A stretch of DNA of 13,566 nucleotides, taken from NCBI GenBank assembly GCA_021801615.1, contig JAJYXS010000153.1, forward strand, positions 1-13,566. Direction: 5' to 3'. Below, piece by piece: positions 5,829 to 13,286 of the stretch. Position 1 is the stretch's first letter. Each line of letters opens with the position of its first letter. This DNA comes from Actinomycetes bacterium (GTDB taxonomy: Bacteria; Actinomycetota; Acidimicrobiia; Acidimicrobiales; RAAP-2). A program made the translations under genes and the position numbers. Under the pieces are notes generated by a model, which saw nothing but the letters and a program-made list of their open reading frames with translations, was not told the origin of the DNA and did not search any database.

Positions 5829-8800
5829 CTACACCCTCTCCAGCCAGGCCTCGACGGCCCCGGTCCCGTCGAGGACGATCGGTACCGCGTCGCCAAGTCC
5901 GGGACCCGGCGCAACCTCGACAGCGAGCACCTCGCGGCCCACCGAGTCGAACACCGAGGGATCGACCCCGCTCAGCCACAGGCGGATCCGGTCGGAGACC
6001 TCGAGGCCGCGGTCCTTCCTCAGGTCCTGCACGTGACGGACCAGCTCGCGCACGAGGCCGCGCCTGCGAAGGTCCTCGTCCATGGCCAGGTCGAGCGCCA
6101 CGACTGCACCGCCCTCGCGCGAGACCGCGAATCCCGCCTGCCCGCGCACGCGCACCTCGAGCTCGTCGGGCCCGAGCGCGACCGGGCCCCCCGACAGCTC
6201 GACGGTCACCGGCTGCCCCGCCTCGACCGCCGCGGCCGCCGCGGCCACGGCGGTCGCGTCGAGCGCCGAGAGCGCGTTGCGCACCTCCTTCACCGCCTCG
6301 CCGAGCCGAGGGCCGAGCACGCGGAAGTTCGGGACGAGCTCCAAGGAAAGGACTCCGCCGAGCTCGCCGAGATCGTCCACCTCGACGACCTCGTCGACGT
6401 TCAGCTCCTCGGCGACGACATCCGCGAGGATCGCCGGAGAACCGGGCGCGAGGAAGACGAGGGCACGTCGGAGCGGCTGGCGCACCTTCACGCCTGCCTC
6501 GTTGCGCGCGGCGCGCCCGAGCGAGGCCAGCTGCACCGCGAGGCTCATCTGCGCTTCGAGGTCCCGGTCGATCGCCGACTCGTCGTACGTGGGCCATGTC
6601 TGCAGGTGGACCGAGGCATCCTCCGCCCGCGCGGCGCCCCGCGAGGCGCCCTCCCCCCGCGAGGCGGCCTTCGCCCCTTCCCAGCCGAGCTCGCGCCACA
6701 GACGGTCCGCGACGAACGGGCAGAATGGCGCCAGCATCAGCGCGACCGTGACGAGCGCCTCGTAGAGGGTCGCCTGCGCGGCCAACGCATCCGACGGCGG
6801 CGCGTCGGGGTCCGTCCTCCAGAACCGCCTCCTGCTGCGGCGGACGTACCAGTTGGACAGGTCGTCGACGAGGCGCCCGAGTGCGGTCGCCGCCCCGAGG
6901 GGCTCGTAGTCGTCGAGCGCCTCGGTGACCGCTTCGAGCGTCGACATCACCCGTGAACGTGCCCAGCGGTCGAGCACGCCGCGTGCCGCGAATGCCGGCA
7001 CTGCAGGATCGTCGGGATCGAAGCCGTTCAGCGACGCGTAGGTGGTGAAGAAGCTCACCGTGTTCCACAGCGTGAGCAGCGTGTCGCGCATCGAGGTGTC
7101 GATCGCAGCGGCGCTCACCCGCGTGGCCGTCCATGGCGAGCCCTGCGAGAACATCCACCAGCGGAGGGGATCCGCACCGCGGCTGTCGACGAGCTCCCAG
7201 GGGTCGATGACGTTGCCGAGCGACTTCGACATCTTGCGGCCGTCGGCGTCGACGATGTGGCCGAGAACCATCACGTGGCGGTACGGGGCTTTGCCGAAGA
7301 CGAGGTCGTTGACCGCGAGCAACGAGTAGAACCAGCCACGCGTCTGGTCCACGGCCTCGACGATGAAGTCGGCGGGGAACCGCATCGCCTCCTTCGACCC
7401 CGGGAGATGCGGGTAACCGACCTGCGCGGCGGGCATCGAGCCGGAGTCGAACCACGCGTCGATGACCGGTTCGATGCGCCGGGACGTCGCGATGGGGAGC
7501 TCGGACTCCACGTAACCGGTGGCCGAGCCCGCGGCGACCTGGGCACCGGCGATCGACGCGCACCGAGGGCAGGGGAAGACGACCTCGTCGATGGTCGGAC
7601 GGTGCGGGTCGACGTCGGAGAGGTCACGTCCCGCCAATTCGGCCAGCTCGGTCATCGAGCCCACGCAGAGGACATGGCCCTCGTCACAGCGCCAGATCGG
7701 CAGGGGGGTCCCCCAATAGCGGTCGCGCGACAGCGCCCAGTCGACGTTGTTCGCCAGCCACTCGCCGAACCTCCCGTCCCTGATGTACGCCGGGTGCCAG
7801 TCGACCGTGTGGTTCGCCGAGATCAGATCGTCCTTGCGCGACGACGTCGCCACGTACCAGCTGGGCTTCCCCCAGTAGATGAGCGCCGTCCCGCACCGCC
7901 AGCAGTGCGGGTACGTGTGCTTGTAGAGGTGGCGTCGGAGCAAAAGACCGCGCGCCTCGAGGAGGTCGTCCACGAGACCGCTGGTCTCGCGCACCGGTTG
8001 ACCGGCGAAGGGCGCTCCGGCGGCCGCGGTGAACCGGCCGTCGGGACCGACGGGGTTCAGCGTGGGGAGCCCCTCGGCCTTCGCCACCTCGCGGTCGGCC
8101 TCACCGAACGCGGGCGCGAGGTGAACGAGGCCGGTGCCCTCCTCGGTCGTCACGAAGTCGGCGAGCACGACGCGCCAGCCACGGCTCGCGTCCTCGCCCG
8201 AGGGAACCGCGACCGCGTCGAAGGGCCGTTCGTAGCGCAGCCCCTCGAGCTCTCGCCCGCGCAGCCGCTTCGTCGCACGCGCGGCCGCCCCTTCCCCCAG
8301 GACCTCCTCGGCGAGGTCCTCGGCGACCACCATGCCGTCCACGACGACGTAGACGAGGTCCGGGTGCGCAGCGACCCCCGTGTTCGACAGGAGCGTCCAG
8401 GGGGTCGTCGTCCAGACCAGGAGCCAGCGGGCGTCGCCCACGACCGAAGGATCCGGTCGGACCAGCTCGAGCTTCACGTACGCCGACTCGTCCTCTTCTT
8501 CCGTGTAGACCTCGGGCTGGCCGAGCTCGTGGCTCGAGAGCGCCGTCCCACAACGCGGGCAGTACGGAACCACCTTCAGGTCCTCGTAGAGCAACTTCTT
8601 GTCGTAGAGCTGCTTCAGGTACCACCAGACCGACTCGATGTAGGACCGATCGAAGGTCCAGTACGCGGCGTCGAGGTCCGTCCAGTAACCGATCCGCTCG
8701 GTGAGCGCCTTCCAGTCCTCCACGTAGCTCAGGACCGATTCGCGGCACAGCCGGACGAATTCGGCGATTCCCACCTCCATTTCGATCTGGCGTTTGCTGT

Positions 8801-9116
8801 CGATCCCAAGGCGCTTCTCCACCTCGACCTCGACCGGAAGCCCGTGAGTGTCCCACCCCGCTCGGCGCTCGACGAGGAACCCGCGCATCGTGCGGTACCG
8901 GCAGAAGAGGTCCTTGTAGACCCGAGCCCACACGTGATGGAGCCCGGGCCGGTTGTTGGCCGTCGGCGGACCCTCGTAGAAGACCCAAGGCTGTGCTCCT
9001 CTGCGGTTCTCCACCGAGCGCTCGAAGATGCGGTGCGTGCGCCAGCGCTCGAGCTCTGCGACCTCGAGGGCGACGAAATCGGCGTCGGGGGGAAGCGGGT
9101 GGAACATCGGTCGCAT
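5829..9116 (-). CDS. ileS: Isoleucyl-tRNA synthetase
   Basis: 1095 residues. Class I synthetase that charges tRNA-Ile in the cytoplasm. The HIGH-type motif is GLHH at 58-61 after YEGPPTANNRP, the variant also found in Streptomyces-type IleRS. WDTHGLPVEVEVEKRLG follows, then CPRCG at 186-190, the editing domain with TTTPWT at 236-241, and KMSKS at 628-632 in GRKMSKSLGNVIDP. After that come the anticodon-binding domain and a C-terminal extension ending EAWLERV. Start ATG 9116 (MRPMFHPLPP) is preferred; ATG 9107 is possible, and the open frame back to 9242 runs through repeats on the Nudix side. A low-complexity insert with two ASRG-containing units (18-nt period, near 6640-6666) sits before SVHLQTWP. 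No convincing T-box is found upstream. It is divergent from the Nudix gene and convergent with the peptidase. Confidence 0.97.
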   Translation of the reverse strand: MRPMFHPLPPDADFVALEVAELERWRTHRIFERSVENRRGAQPWVFYEGPPTANNRPGLHHVWARVYKDLFCRYRTMRGFLVERRAGWDTHGLPVEVEVEKRLGIDSKRQIEMEVGIAEFVRLCRESVLSYVEDWKALTERIGYWTDLDAAYWTFDRSYIESVWWYLKQLYDKKLLYEDLKVVPYCPRCGTALSSHELGQPEVYTEEEDESAYVKLELVRPDPSVVGDARWLLVWTTTPWTLLSNTGVAAHPDLVYVVVDGMVVAEDLAEEVLGEGAAARATKRLRGRELEGLRYERPFDAVAVPSGEDASRGWRVVLADFVTTEEGTGLVHLAPAFGEADREVAKAEGLPTLNPVGPDGRFTAAAGAPFAGQPVRETSGLVDDLLEARGLLLRRHLYKHTYPHCWRCGTALIYWGKPSWYVATSSRKDDLISANHTVDWHPAYIRDGRFGEWLANNVDWALSRDRYWGTPLPIWRCDEGHVLCVGSMTELAELAGRDLSDVDPHRPTIDEVVFPCPRCASIAGAQVAAGSATGYVESELPIATSRRIEPVIDAWFDSGSMPAAQVGYPHLPGSKEAMRFPADFIVEAVDQTRGWFYSLLAVNDLVFGKAPYRHVMVLGHIVDADGRKMSKSLGNVIDPWELVDSRGADPLRWWMFSQGSPWTATRVSAAAIDTSMRDTLLTLWNTVSFFTTYASLNGFDPDDPAVPAFAARGVLDRWARSRVMSTLEAVTEALDDYEPLGAATALGRLVDDLSNWYVRRSRRRFWRTDPDAPPSDALAAQATLYEALVTVALMLAPFCPFVADRLWRELGWEGAKAASRGEGASRGAARAEDASVHLQTWPTYDESAIDRDLEAQMSLAVQLASLGRAARNEAGVKVRQPLRRALVFLAPGSPAILADVVAEELNVDEVVEVDDLGELGGVLSLELVPNFRVLGPRLGEAVKEVRNALSALDATAVAAAAAAVEAGQPVTVELSGGPVALGPDELEVRVRGQAGFAVSREGGAVVALDLAMDEDLRRRGLVRELVRHVQDLRKDRGLEVSDRIRLWLSGVDPSVFDSVGREVLAVEVAPGPGLGDAVPIVLDGTGAVEAWLERV

Positions 9117-9203
9117 GAGCCTATCGGCGTGCGGAGAAGCTGCCCCGGCCGCCTCGGTCGTCCTGATGCCGAGCGGTCCCGCCTCGTGTGGGACGCTCGT
9201 CAC

Positions 9204-9788
9204 GTGCGAGCACACGACGGAGCCGACGAAGCCCCCGACCACGAACCCGAGGACCCCGACGAGCCCGGGGAAGCCGGAGAAGTCGGGGAAGCCGGGGAAG
9301 CCGGGGAAGCCGGAGAAGTCGGGGAAGTCGGGGCCACGACCCTCCGCCGCAAGGTGGCACGAGTCGTGCTCGTCGACGAAGACGACGAGGTGCTCTTGCT
9401 GTCCGGGCGCGATCCCAACGCGCCGTCAGCGCCGGAATTCTGGTACACGCCCGGCGGCGGGGCCGAGCCGGGCGAAGCCCTGGAGGACGCGGGGCGGCGC
9501 GAGGTGCACGAGGAGACCGGGCACAGGCTCGGCGACCTGGGCCCCGTGCGCTGGCGACGTGAGACGTCCTTCACCTTCGGGGGGTTCGCCTTCCACCAGG
9601 ACGAGTCGTACTTCGTGGTGCGCACCCCGCGCTTTTGCGTGCACCCCATCGCCTTGACCGAGCTCGAGCGACGCTCGACGACCGGCTGGCGATGGTGGCC
9701 CCTCGACGAGCTCACCACGACCGATGCCGTCGTCTACCCGCCCGAGCTCGCGGGGTTCGTGCGCTCGGTCGAGCTCGAACCCGGCTGA
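9204..9788 (+). CDS. Nudix hydrolase with Gly-Glu repeat N-terminus
   Basis: 194 residues from GTG 9204. The Nudix box lies at 85-107: G85, E91, R99 E100, E103 E104, G106, matching GX5EX7REUXEEXGU except His at the last position. The domain begins RRKVARVVLVDEDDEVLLL near 48 and ends near VRSVELEPG. The family cleaves a nucleoside diphosphate linked to another group with Mg2+; the substrate cannot be told. The first 45 residues are acidic and include seven Gly-Glu-Ala/Val units. The start is uncertain: GTG 9204 has GGGAC about ten bases upstream, GTG 9186 has no better site, and GTG 9354 would give a repeat-free 144-residue enzyme of normal size but has no Shine-Dalgarno. The array's 9-nt period favours translation through it. 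It is convergent with the HAD gene across 36 bases. Confidence 0.85.
   Translation: MRAHDGADEAPDHEPEDPDEPGEAGEVGEAGEAGEAGEVGEVGATTLRRKVARVVLVDEDDEVLLLSGRDPNAPSAPEFWYTPGGGAEPGEALEDAGRREVHEETGHRLGDLGPVRWRRETSFTFGGFAFHQDESYFVVRTPRFCVHPIALTELERRSTTGWRWWPLDELTTTDAVVYPPELAGFVRSVELEPG
9265..9333 (+). repeat. 9-nt minisatellite at the Nudix N-terminus
   Basis: Seven 9-nt units of CCGGGGAAG, CCGGAGAAG or TCGGGGAAG, followed by a partial unit, encode Gly-Glu-Ala and Gly-Glu-Val triplets. If translation begins at 9354 instead, the array is part of the ileS/Nudix divergent promoter region. Confidence 0.92.
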
Positions 9789-9824
9789 CCTCCGACGAGC
9801 CATCGAGCCAGCGCGCCGTCCCCC

Positions 9825-10538
9825 TCAGCAGATCTCCGCCCCTCCCCAGGCCGGGTCTGCACGCTCGGACACGAGGCGCCGCCAGAGGTCCTCGTCCGCC
9901 TCCTCGAGCGAGGAGAGCACCGCGTCTGCGATCGCGAATGCCGGCGCGTCACGCTCGTCGGGCGCGGGCACCGCTACGCAGGCCATGCGTGCCGCCTTCG
10001 CTGCGACCACCCCCGCGGGCGCGTCCTCCCACACGAGGCACCGGTCGGGCGCGACGCCCAGCAGCTTCGCGGTGGTGAGGAAGACGGCTGGATGCGGCTT
10101 GCCGTACTCCTCCTCCTCCGCGGAGTGCACCAACGCGAAGTGGGCGGCTAGCCCGAAGCGCCGGAGCACGAAGGAGATCAGCCGGCGCTCGGAGGACGAC
10201 GCGACCGCCAGGACGAGGCCGTGATCGCGACAGAGCGCGATGGCCTTGTCCACGCCGGGCTGGAGCTGCCCCCTCTCGGCGATGAGACCGGTCACCCTGT
10301 CGACGATCCGAGCGGCGACGTCGTCGGTGGACGGGCCGTCCCAGGGGAACCGGTCGTACCAGTAGCGCGTGACCTCGCGCACGAAGATGCCCTTGGTACG
10401 CCGGGGGTCGTCGCGCGCGATCGGGACCCCGAGCGCCCCGAGCACCTCCACCTCGGCCTCGTGCCACAGCGGCTCCGAGTCGACGAGGAGCCCGTCCATG
10501 TCGAAGATCGCCGCCCTGAAGGGGCCGGTCTCAGTCAC
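9825..10538 (-). CDS. HAD family phosphatase, HxpB/YniC (beta-phosphoglucomutase-like) type
   Basis: 237 residues, cytoplasmic. HAD motif I is D13 and D15 in FDMDGLLVDSEPLW, motif II is S114 in AVASSS, motif III is K147 in YGKPHP and motif IV is E171 D172 in WEDAPAG. The cap begins after residue 20 and includes RYWYDRFPWDGPS, very close to the WYARQPWNGPS segment of E. coli YniC (HxpB), which dephosphorylates hexitol and 2-deoxyglucose phosphates. The sugar-phosphate substrate is therefore inferred. The GTG start overlaps the stop of the thiamine-diphosphate enzyme in GTGACTGA, with no clear Shine-Dalgarno of its own, so translation is probably coupled. The reading frame continues upstream to 10733 but that part is the shadow of the preceding gene. 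It ends 36 bases from the convergent Nudix gene. Confidence 0.93.
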   Translation of the reverse strand: MTETGPFRAAIFDMDGLLVDSEPLWHEAEVEVLGALGVPIARDDPRRTKGIFVREVTRYWYDRFPWDGPSTDDVAARIVDRVTGLIAERGQLQPGVDKAIALCRDHGLVLAVASSSERRLISFVLRRFGLAAHFALVHSAEEEEYGKPHPAVFLTTAKLLGVAPDRCLVWEDAPAGVVAAKAARMACVAVPAPDERDAPAFAIADAVLSSLEEADEDLWRRLVSERADPAWGGAEIC

Positions 10539-12474
10539 GCTCGACACGTGCGGAGACGACGGCCGAACGGCCGTCGGCGACGGCCGCGAACGCGGCGACC
10601 AGCGCGTCGCGCAGGCCGGCTTGGTCGGCCACGGTCCGGCCGAGGGCGCCGCACGCCTCGGCCACGGCGGCGAAGTCCGGCGGGCGGCGAAAACGGGTGC
10701 CGACGGCTTCCCGCGCGGCGGCGCTCGTGCCATCGGGGAACAGCGAGAACACCGGCAGGCGGCTGGCCCGGTAGCCGTCGTTGTCGAGGATCACGGCCAC
10801 GAACGGCGCTTCCGCCTCTGCGGCCAGGCACAGCGCCGCGGTGGGGACGGCGAACATGAAGCAGCCGTCCCCCACGACGGCGACGACCCGCCGGTCCGGG
10901 AGGGCCAACCGCAGCCCCACCGAGGCGCCCAGTGCCCATCCGAGACCCGGACCTCCGGCCGAGGTGAGGGTGCCGGGGAGCGACCTCGGGAGGCAGGTGG
11001 CGACGATCTCGGCGTTCGTGACCGCCTCTTCGACGACGATGTCCCCGGGCTCCACCGCCTCGGCGAGGATCCGCAGCACGTCCTCAGCCCGGAGCGCTCT
11101 GGCACCTCCTGCTCCAGTCCCGTCTCCCCCTCCACGCCCTCCCGACCCCGAGCCGGCGGCGTCGCGGGCTGCACCCGACCCCGATCCGGCGGCGTCGCGG
11201 GCTGCACCCGACCCCGATCCGGCGGCGTCGCGGGCTGCACCCGACCCCGAGCCGGCGGTCAGCAGGAGCCGGCGGCGCTCCTCCCAGCCGGCACCCGAGA
11301 CCGGTCTCAGCCGCTCCCACGCGTCGGCGAGCTGACCGAGGGCGAGAGCGCCGTCGGCCGTGGCCGCGACGTCCACCGGGAAGGTCCACAGCGGGATCGA
11401 CGTGTGGAGCGGGTCGGGGTCGATGTGGACGACACGAGCGCCGGGCGCCAGCTGCGTCGAGCGTGGGATCCACGGCACGTCGGTCTCGACGACGAGGACG
11501 ACGTCGGCCTGCCCGAGCAGGACCGCGGCCTCGTCGTGGCGCGCACGGAAGAGCGGGTGGTCGCTCGCGATGTTGAACGCCTCGGGGCGGCCGATGACCG
11601 GGACGGCCGCGAGCTCGGCGAACCGGGTGACGGCCGCGGCTCCGCCCGGGTGCCGGCCGATCCTCGTCGTGACGAGGACGGGCCGCTCTGCGGCGGCGAG
11701 CATGCCGGCGATCTCGTCCACTGCCGCCTGTGCCAACCCGGGAGGATGGGGCCTCGCCCAACCGGCGAGGCGTCGGCGACCGCGCGCGGCGGCCGGCTGC
11801 ATCAGCACGTCCCGGGACACGATCAGGTAGGCGAGGCCGGGGACGCCCCCACCCGCGACCTGCACGGCTCGGCCGACGACCCGGGGCGCGTCCTCGGAGC
11901 GGACCAGCTCCGCGGTCCACTTGGCGTAGCCCCGGAGGATCCCCGTCTGGTCGGGGACGTCCTGTTGCCAGTGGATGGCCGAGTCGCGCCCTCCGGGGTC
12001 GTCGGGGCCCTCGCCGTACGGGGTCCTGCCCGCGAGCACGACCACTCCGGCCCGGTCGCGCAGCACGTCGTGCACCATGGCCCCGAGGTTCTGGGTGCCG
12101 GCGTCGACGTGCACCCAAACCGCCTGGGGACGGCCGGTCGCCTGCCAGTAGCCGTGGGCCGCGGCGAGCGCCACGGCCTCGAAGGAGCAGGCCACGATCC
12201 GAGGCTGCGGCACGCCGCGTTCGGCCAGGGTGGCGGCGGCTTCCTGGATGGGCGCCGAGTCGGTGCCCGGGTTCAAGAACAGCACCTCCACGCCGTGGGC
12301 CCCCAGGAGGTAGAGCACGTCCTCCGCGCACGTCCGGACGTCGACGTCGCCGGGCTCCTGCAGGTCGGGATCGGCGGCCACCCCCGGAGGGTCTCCTTGT
12401 TGCGAAGGGGCAGCGTCTTTCCGTTTCGAGGCCGCAAGATCGTCCCGTTGGGGGGGTGAGCTCATGAAGGTCAT
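10531..12474 (-). CDS. Thiamine-diphosphate-requiring enzyme (acetolactate synthase/decarboxylase superfamily)
   Basis: 647 residues with the three-domain plan of the family. The PYR domain (about 47-215) holds NPGTDSAP and the cofactor-activating E99 in CSFEAVALAAAHGY; the residue before it is Phe where acetolactate synthases often have His. A central domain (about 245-400) follows, then a repeat-rich Gly/Ser/Ala linker at about 406-450. The PP domain has GDG at 535-537 and LDND at 563-566, the Mg-ThDP motif. HVDAGTQNLGAMVHDVLRDRAG and GGRDSAIHWQQD resemble the uncharacterised 'thiamine pyrophosphate-requiring protein' subgroup rather than IlvB, so the reaction (decarboxylation or carboligation of a 2-oxo acid) is open. 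The first 45 residues are polar and unconserved. Starts GTG 12477, ATG 12474 and ATG 12465 are close; none has a clear ribosome site. It is translationally coupled to the HAD phosphatase and lies 63 bases after the toxin gene. Confidence 0.92.
   Translation of the reverse strand: MTFMSSPPQRDDLAASKRKDAAPSQQGDPPGVAADPDLQEPGDVDVRTCAEDVLYLLGAHGVEVLFLNPGTDSAPIQEAAATLAERGVPQPRIVACSFEAVALAAAHGYWQATGRPQAVWVHVDAGTQNLGAMVHDVLRDRAGVVVLAGRTPYGEGPDDPGGRDSAIHWQQDVPDQTGILRGYAKWTAELVRSEDAPRVVGRAVQVAGGGVPGLAYLIVSRDVLMQPAAARGRRRLAGWARPHPPGLAQAAVDEIAGMLAAAERPVLVTTRIGRHPGGAAAVTRFAELAAVPVIGRPEAFNIASDHPLFRARHDEAAVLLGQADVVLVVETDVPWIPRSTQLAPGARVVHIDPDPLHTSIPLWTFPVDVAATADGALALGQLADAWERLRPVSGAGWEERRRLLLTAGSGSGAARDAAGSGSGAARDAAGSGSGAARDAAGSGSGGRGGGDGTGAGGARALRAEDVLRILAEAVEPGDIVVEEAVTNAEIVATCLPRSLPGTLTSAGGPGLGWALGASVGLRLALPDRRVVAVVGDGCFMFAVPTAALCLAAEAEAPFVAVILDNDGYRASRLPVFSLFPDGTSAAAREAVGTRFRRPPDFAAVAEACGALGRTVADQAGLRDALVAAFAAVADGRSAVVSARVERD
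11141..11258 (-). repeat. In-frame 33-nt minisatellite in the ThDP enzyme linker
   Basis: About 3.6 units of 33 nt, differing at most by G/T at one site, encode three copies of GSGSGAARDAA and a partial fourth that runs into a Gly-rich stretch. They fall exactly between the central and the C-terminal cofactor domains. Confidence 0.95.
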
Positions 12475-12479
12475 CACTG

Positions 12480-12504
12480 ACTCGACTTTCTGCTGTGTTC
12501 GAGT
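12480..12504. promoter_or_regulatory. Dyad just upstream of the ThDP enzyme gene
   Basis: ACTCGA (12480-12485) and TCGAGT (12499-12504) are inverted arms separated by 13 bases, three bases from the earliest possible start codon. A short stem, CCGGG/CCCGG with a 4-base loop, at 12509-12522 separates it from the toxin gene and might act as a weak terminator. Role unproven. Confidence 0.3.
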
Positions 12505-12537
12505 GATCCCGGGCCGTCCCGGTGCGACGGCTCGACG

Positions 12538-12933
12538 TCAGGAGCCGACGAGCACCACCTCGCAGCCTGCCCCGACGGCCAGGCGCCGGTCCGCGGTGAC
12601 GAGCGGCAAGCCCAGCGCCTCCGCGAGCACGACGTACAACGCGTCCGGGAAGCCCAGGCGGTGACGCATGTCCCATGCCGCCGACGCAATGGGACCGGAC
12701 ATCTCGTGGCGATGATCGACGAGGGTCGCGCTCCATTGCAGCAGGCCCGCTCCTGTCGGCTCGGCGAGCTCGCCCCGCTTCACCTGGCGGCGAAGCGCAC
12801 GGCCGATCTCCGCGTCGATCAGGTGCGGGGCATGGGAGACCTCCGAGACCAGACGGCGCCGCAGCCTCTCCGACTCGGGAGTGTCGGAAAGCACCGCCAT
12901 GAGCAGACCGGACGCGTCGATGACGAGCGCCAT
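12538..12933 (-). CDS. vapC: PIN-domain ribonuclease toxin, VapC family
   Basis: 131 residues, the normal VapC size, a single PIN domain. Acidic metal-binding residues are visible: D6 in VIDAS, E42 in LIDAEIGRAL, D97 in FPDALYVVLAEALG and D115 in LVTADRRLA. The family cuts tRNA or rRNA with Mg2+ and is held inactive by the partner antitoxin. ATG 12933 is six bases after the antitoxin stop, so the two genes form a usual antitoxin-first operon on the minus strand. No fault is seen in the frame, so the toxin is likely intact. RNA target unknown. The ThDP gene follows 63 bases downstream but need not be functionally linked. Confidence 0.93.
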   Translation of the reverse strand: MALVIDASGLLMAVLSDTPESERLRRRLVSEVSHAPHLIDAEIGRALRRQVKRGELAEPTGAGLLQWSATLVDHRHEMSGPIASAAWDMRHRLGFPDALYVVLAEALGLPLVTADRRLAVGAGCEVVLVGS

Positions 12934-12939
12934 CTGGGC

Positions 12940-13179
12940 TCAGCGGCGCCCGGAGGCGACGTCCTCGACGATCGACGCGACCGTCGGCGAGGGGCCGGGG
13001 CGCCTGCGGGCGAAGAACGCGTCGATCTGCGCGGCGACCTCCTCTTTGGTCGGCCTCGACGCGAGCGCGATGACCTGGTCCCGCATGTACGCCTGCAACG
13101 ACTGCCCGGCGTCTCGGGCGCGGCGCCGCAGCACCTCGTACGCGTCCTCGGGCACCTCACGCACCTGGATCGTCGCCAC
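12940..13179 (-). CDS. vapB: Ribbon-helix-helix antitoxin, FitA/VapB type
   Basis: 79 residues. The N-terminal 40 residues have the Arc-like pattern: strand MATIQVREVP, helix EDAYEVLRRRARDAG and a second helix beginning QSLQAYMRDQV. The C-terminal half (PTKEEVAAQIDAFFARRR to VASIVEDVASGRR) is the expected toxin-binding tail. It should neutralise the PIN toxin encoded six bases downstream and, as a dimer, bind its own promoter. GTG 13179 is chosen because the conserved strand begins there. No Shine-Dalgarno is seen; a -10-like TACGGT ends six bases before it, so the mRNA may be leaderless. Confidence 0.9.
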   Translation of the reverse strand: MATIQVREVPEDAYEVLRRRARDAGQSLQAYMRDQVIALASRPTKEEVAAQIDAFFARRRPGPSPTVASIVEDVASGRR

Positions 13180-13180
13180 A

Positions 13181-13195
13181 GCGCTACCGTAGCGC
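13181..13195. promoter_or_regulatory. Palindromic operator overlapping the vapBC -10 box
   Basis: GCGCTACCGTAGCGC has perfect 7-base arms around one central base and ends one base before the antitoxin start. On the minus strand it contains TACGGT (13191 to 13186), a TANNNT -10 placed six bases from the GTG. Autorepression by the ribbon-helix-helix antitoxin is the usual logic for such operons. Confidence 0.6.
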
Positions 13196-13270
13196 CATCA
13201 GGCTCGAAGGCGCCGGTACCGCGCGTCAAGCACGTCCGCGTGCCCGCACGTGCGCCCGTCGCCCCTCACG

Positions 13271-13276
13271 AGGAGG
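13271..13276 (+). promoter_or_regulatory. Ribosome binding site of quinone oxidoreductase
   Basis: AGGAGG lies ten bases before ATG 13287, somewhat long spacing but a perfect core. The 107-base divergent gap also holds GCACG/CGTGC (13230-13243, 4-base loop) and the palindrome GCACGTGC (13246-13253). Confidence 0.65.
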
Positions 13277-13286
13277 TCCGCCGCTC

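Noticed and set aside
9117..9203. T-box riboswitch before ileS
   Set aside because: GGCGGGACCGC on the minus strand resembles the T-box core, but the UGGN needed to pair with the tRNA acceptor end is CGGG, and no stem I or specifier loop is recognisable in the short gap.
7257..9203. Long plus-strand ORF opposite ileS, continuous with the Nudix frame
   Set aside because: It is Arg/Asp/Val-rich antisense sequence of a strongly supported IleRS gene; high GC leaves antisense frames open.
10539..10733. Upstream extension of the HAD phosphatase
   Set aside because: It overlaps the ThDP enzyme coding region in another frame; HAD motif I sits 13 residues after GTG 10538, as expected for a full-length protein.
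10369..12459. 696-residue plus-strand ORF opposite the ThDP enzyme
   Set aside because: Antisense shadow of a gene with clear cofactor motifs; no protein-like segments of its own.
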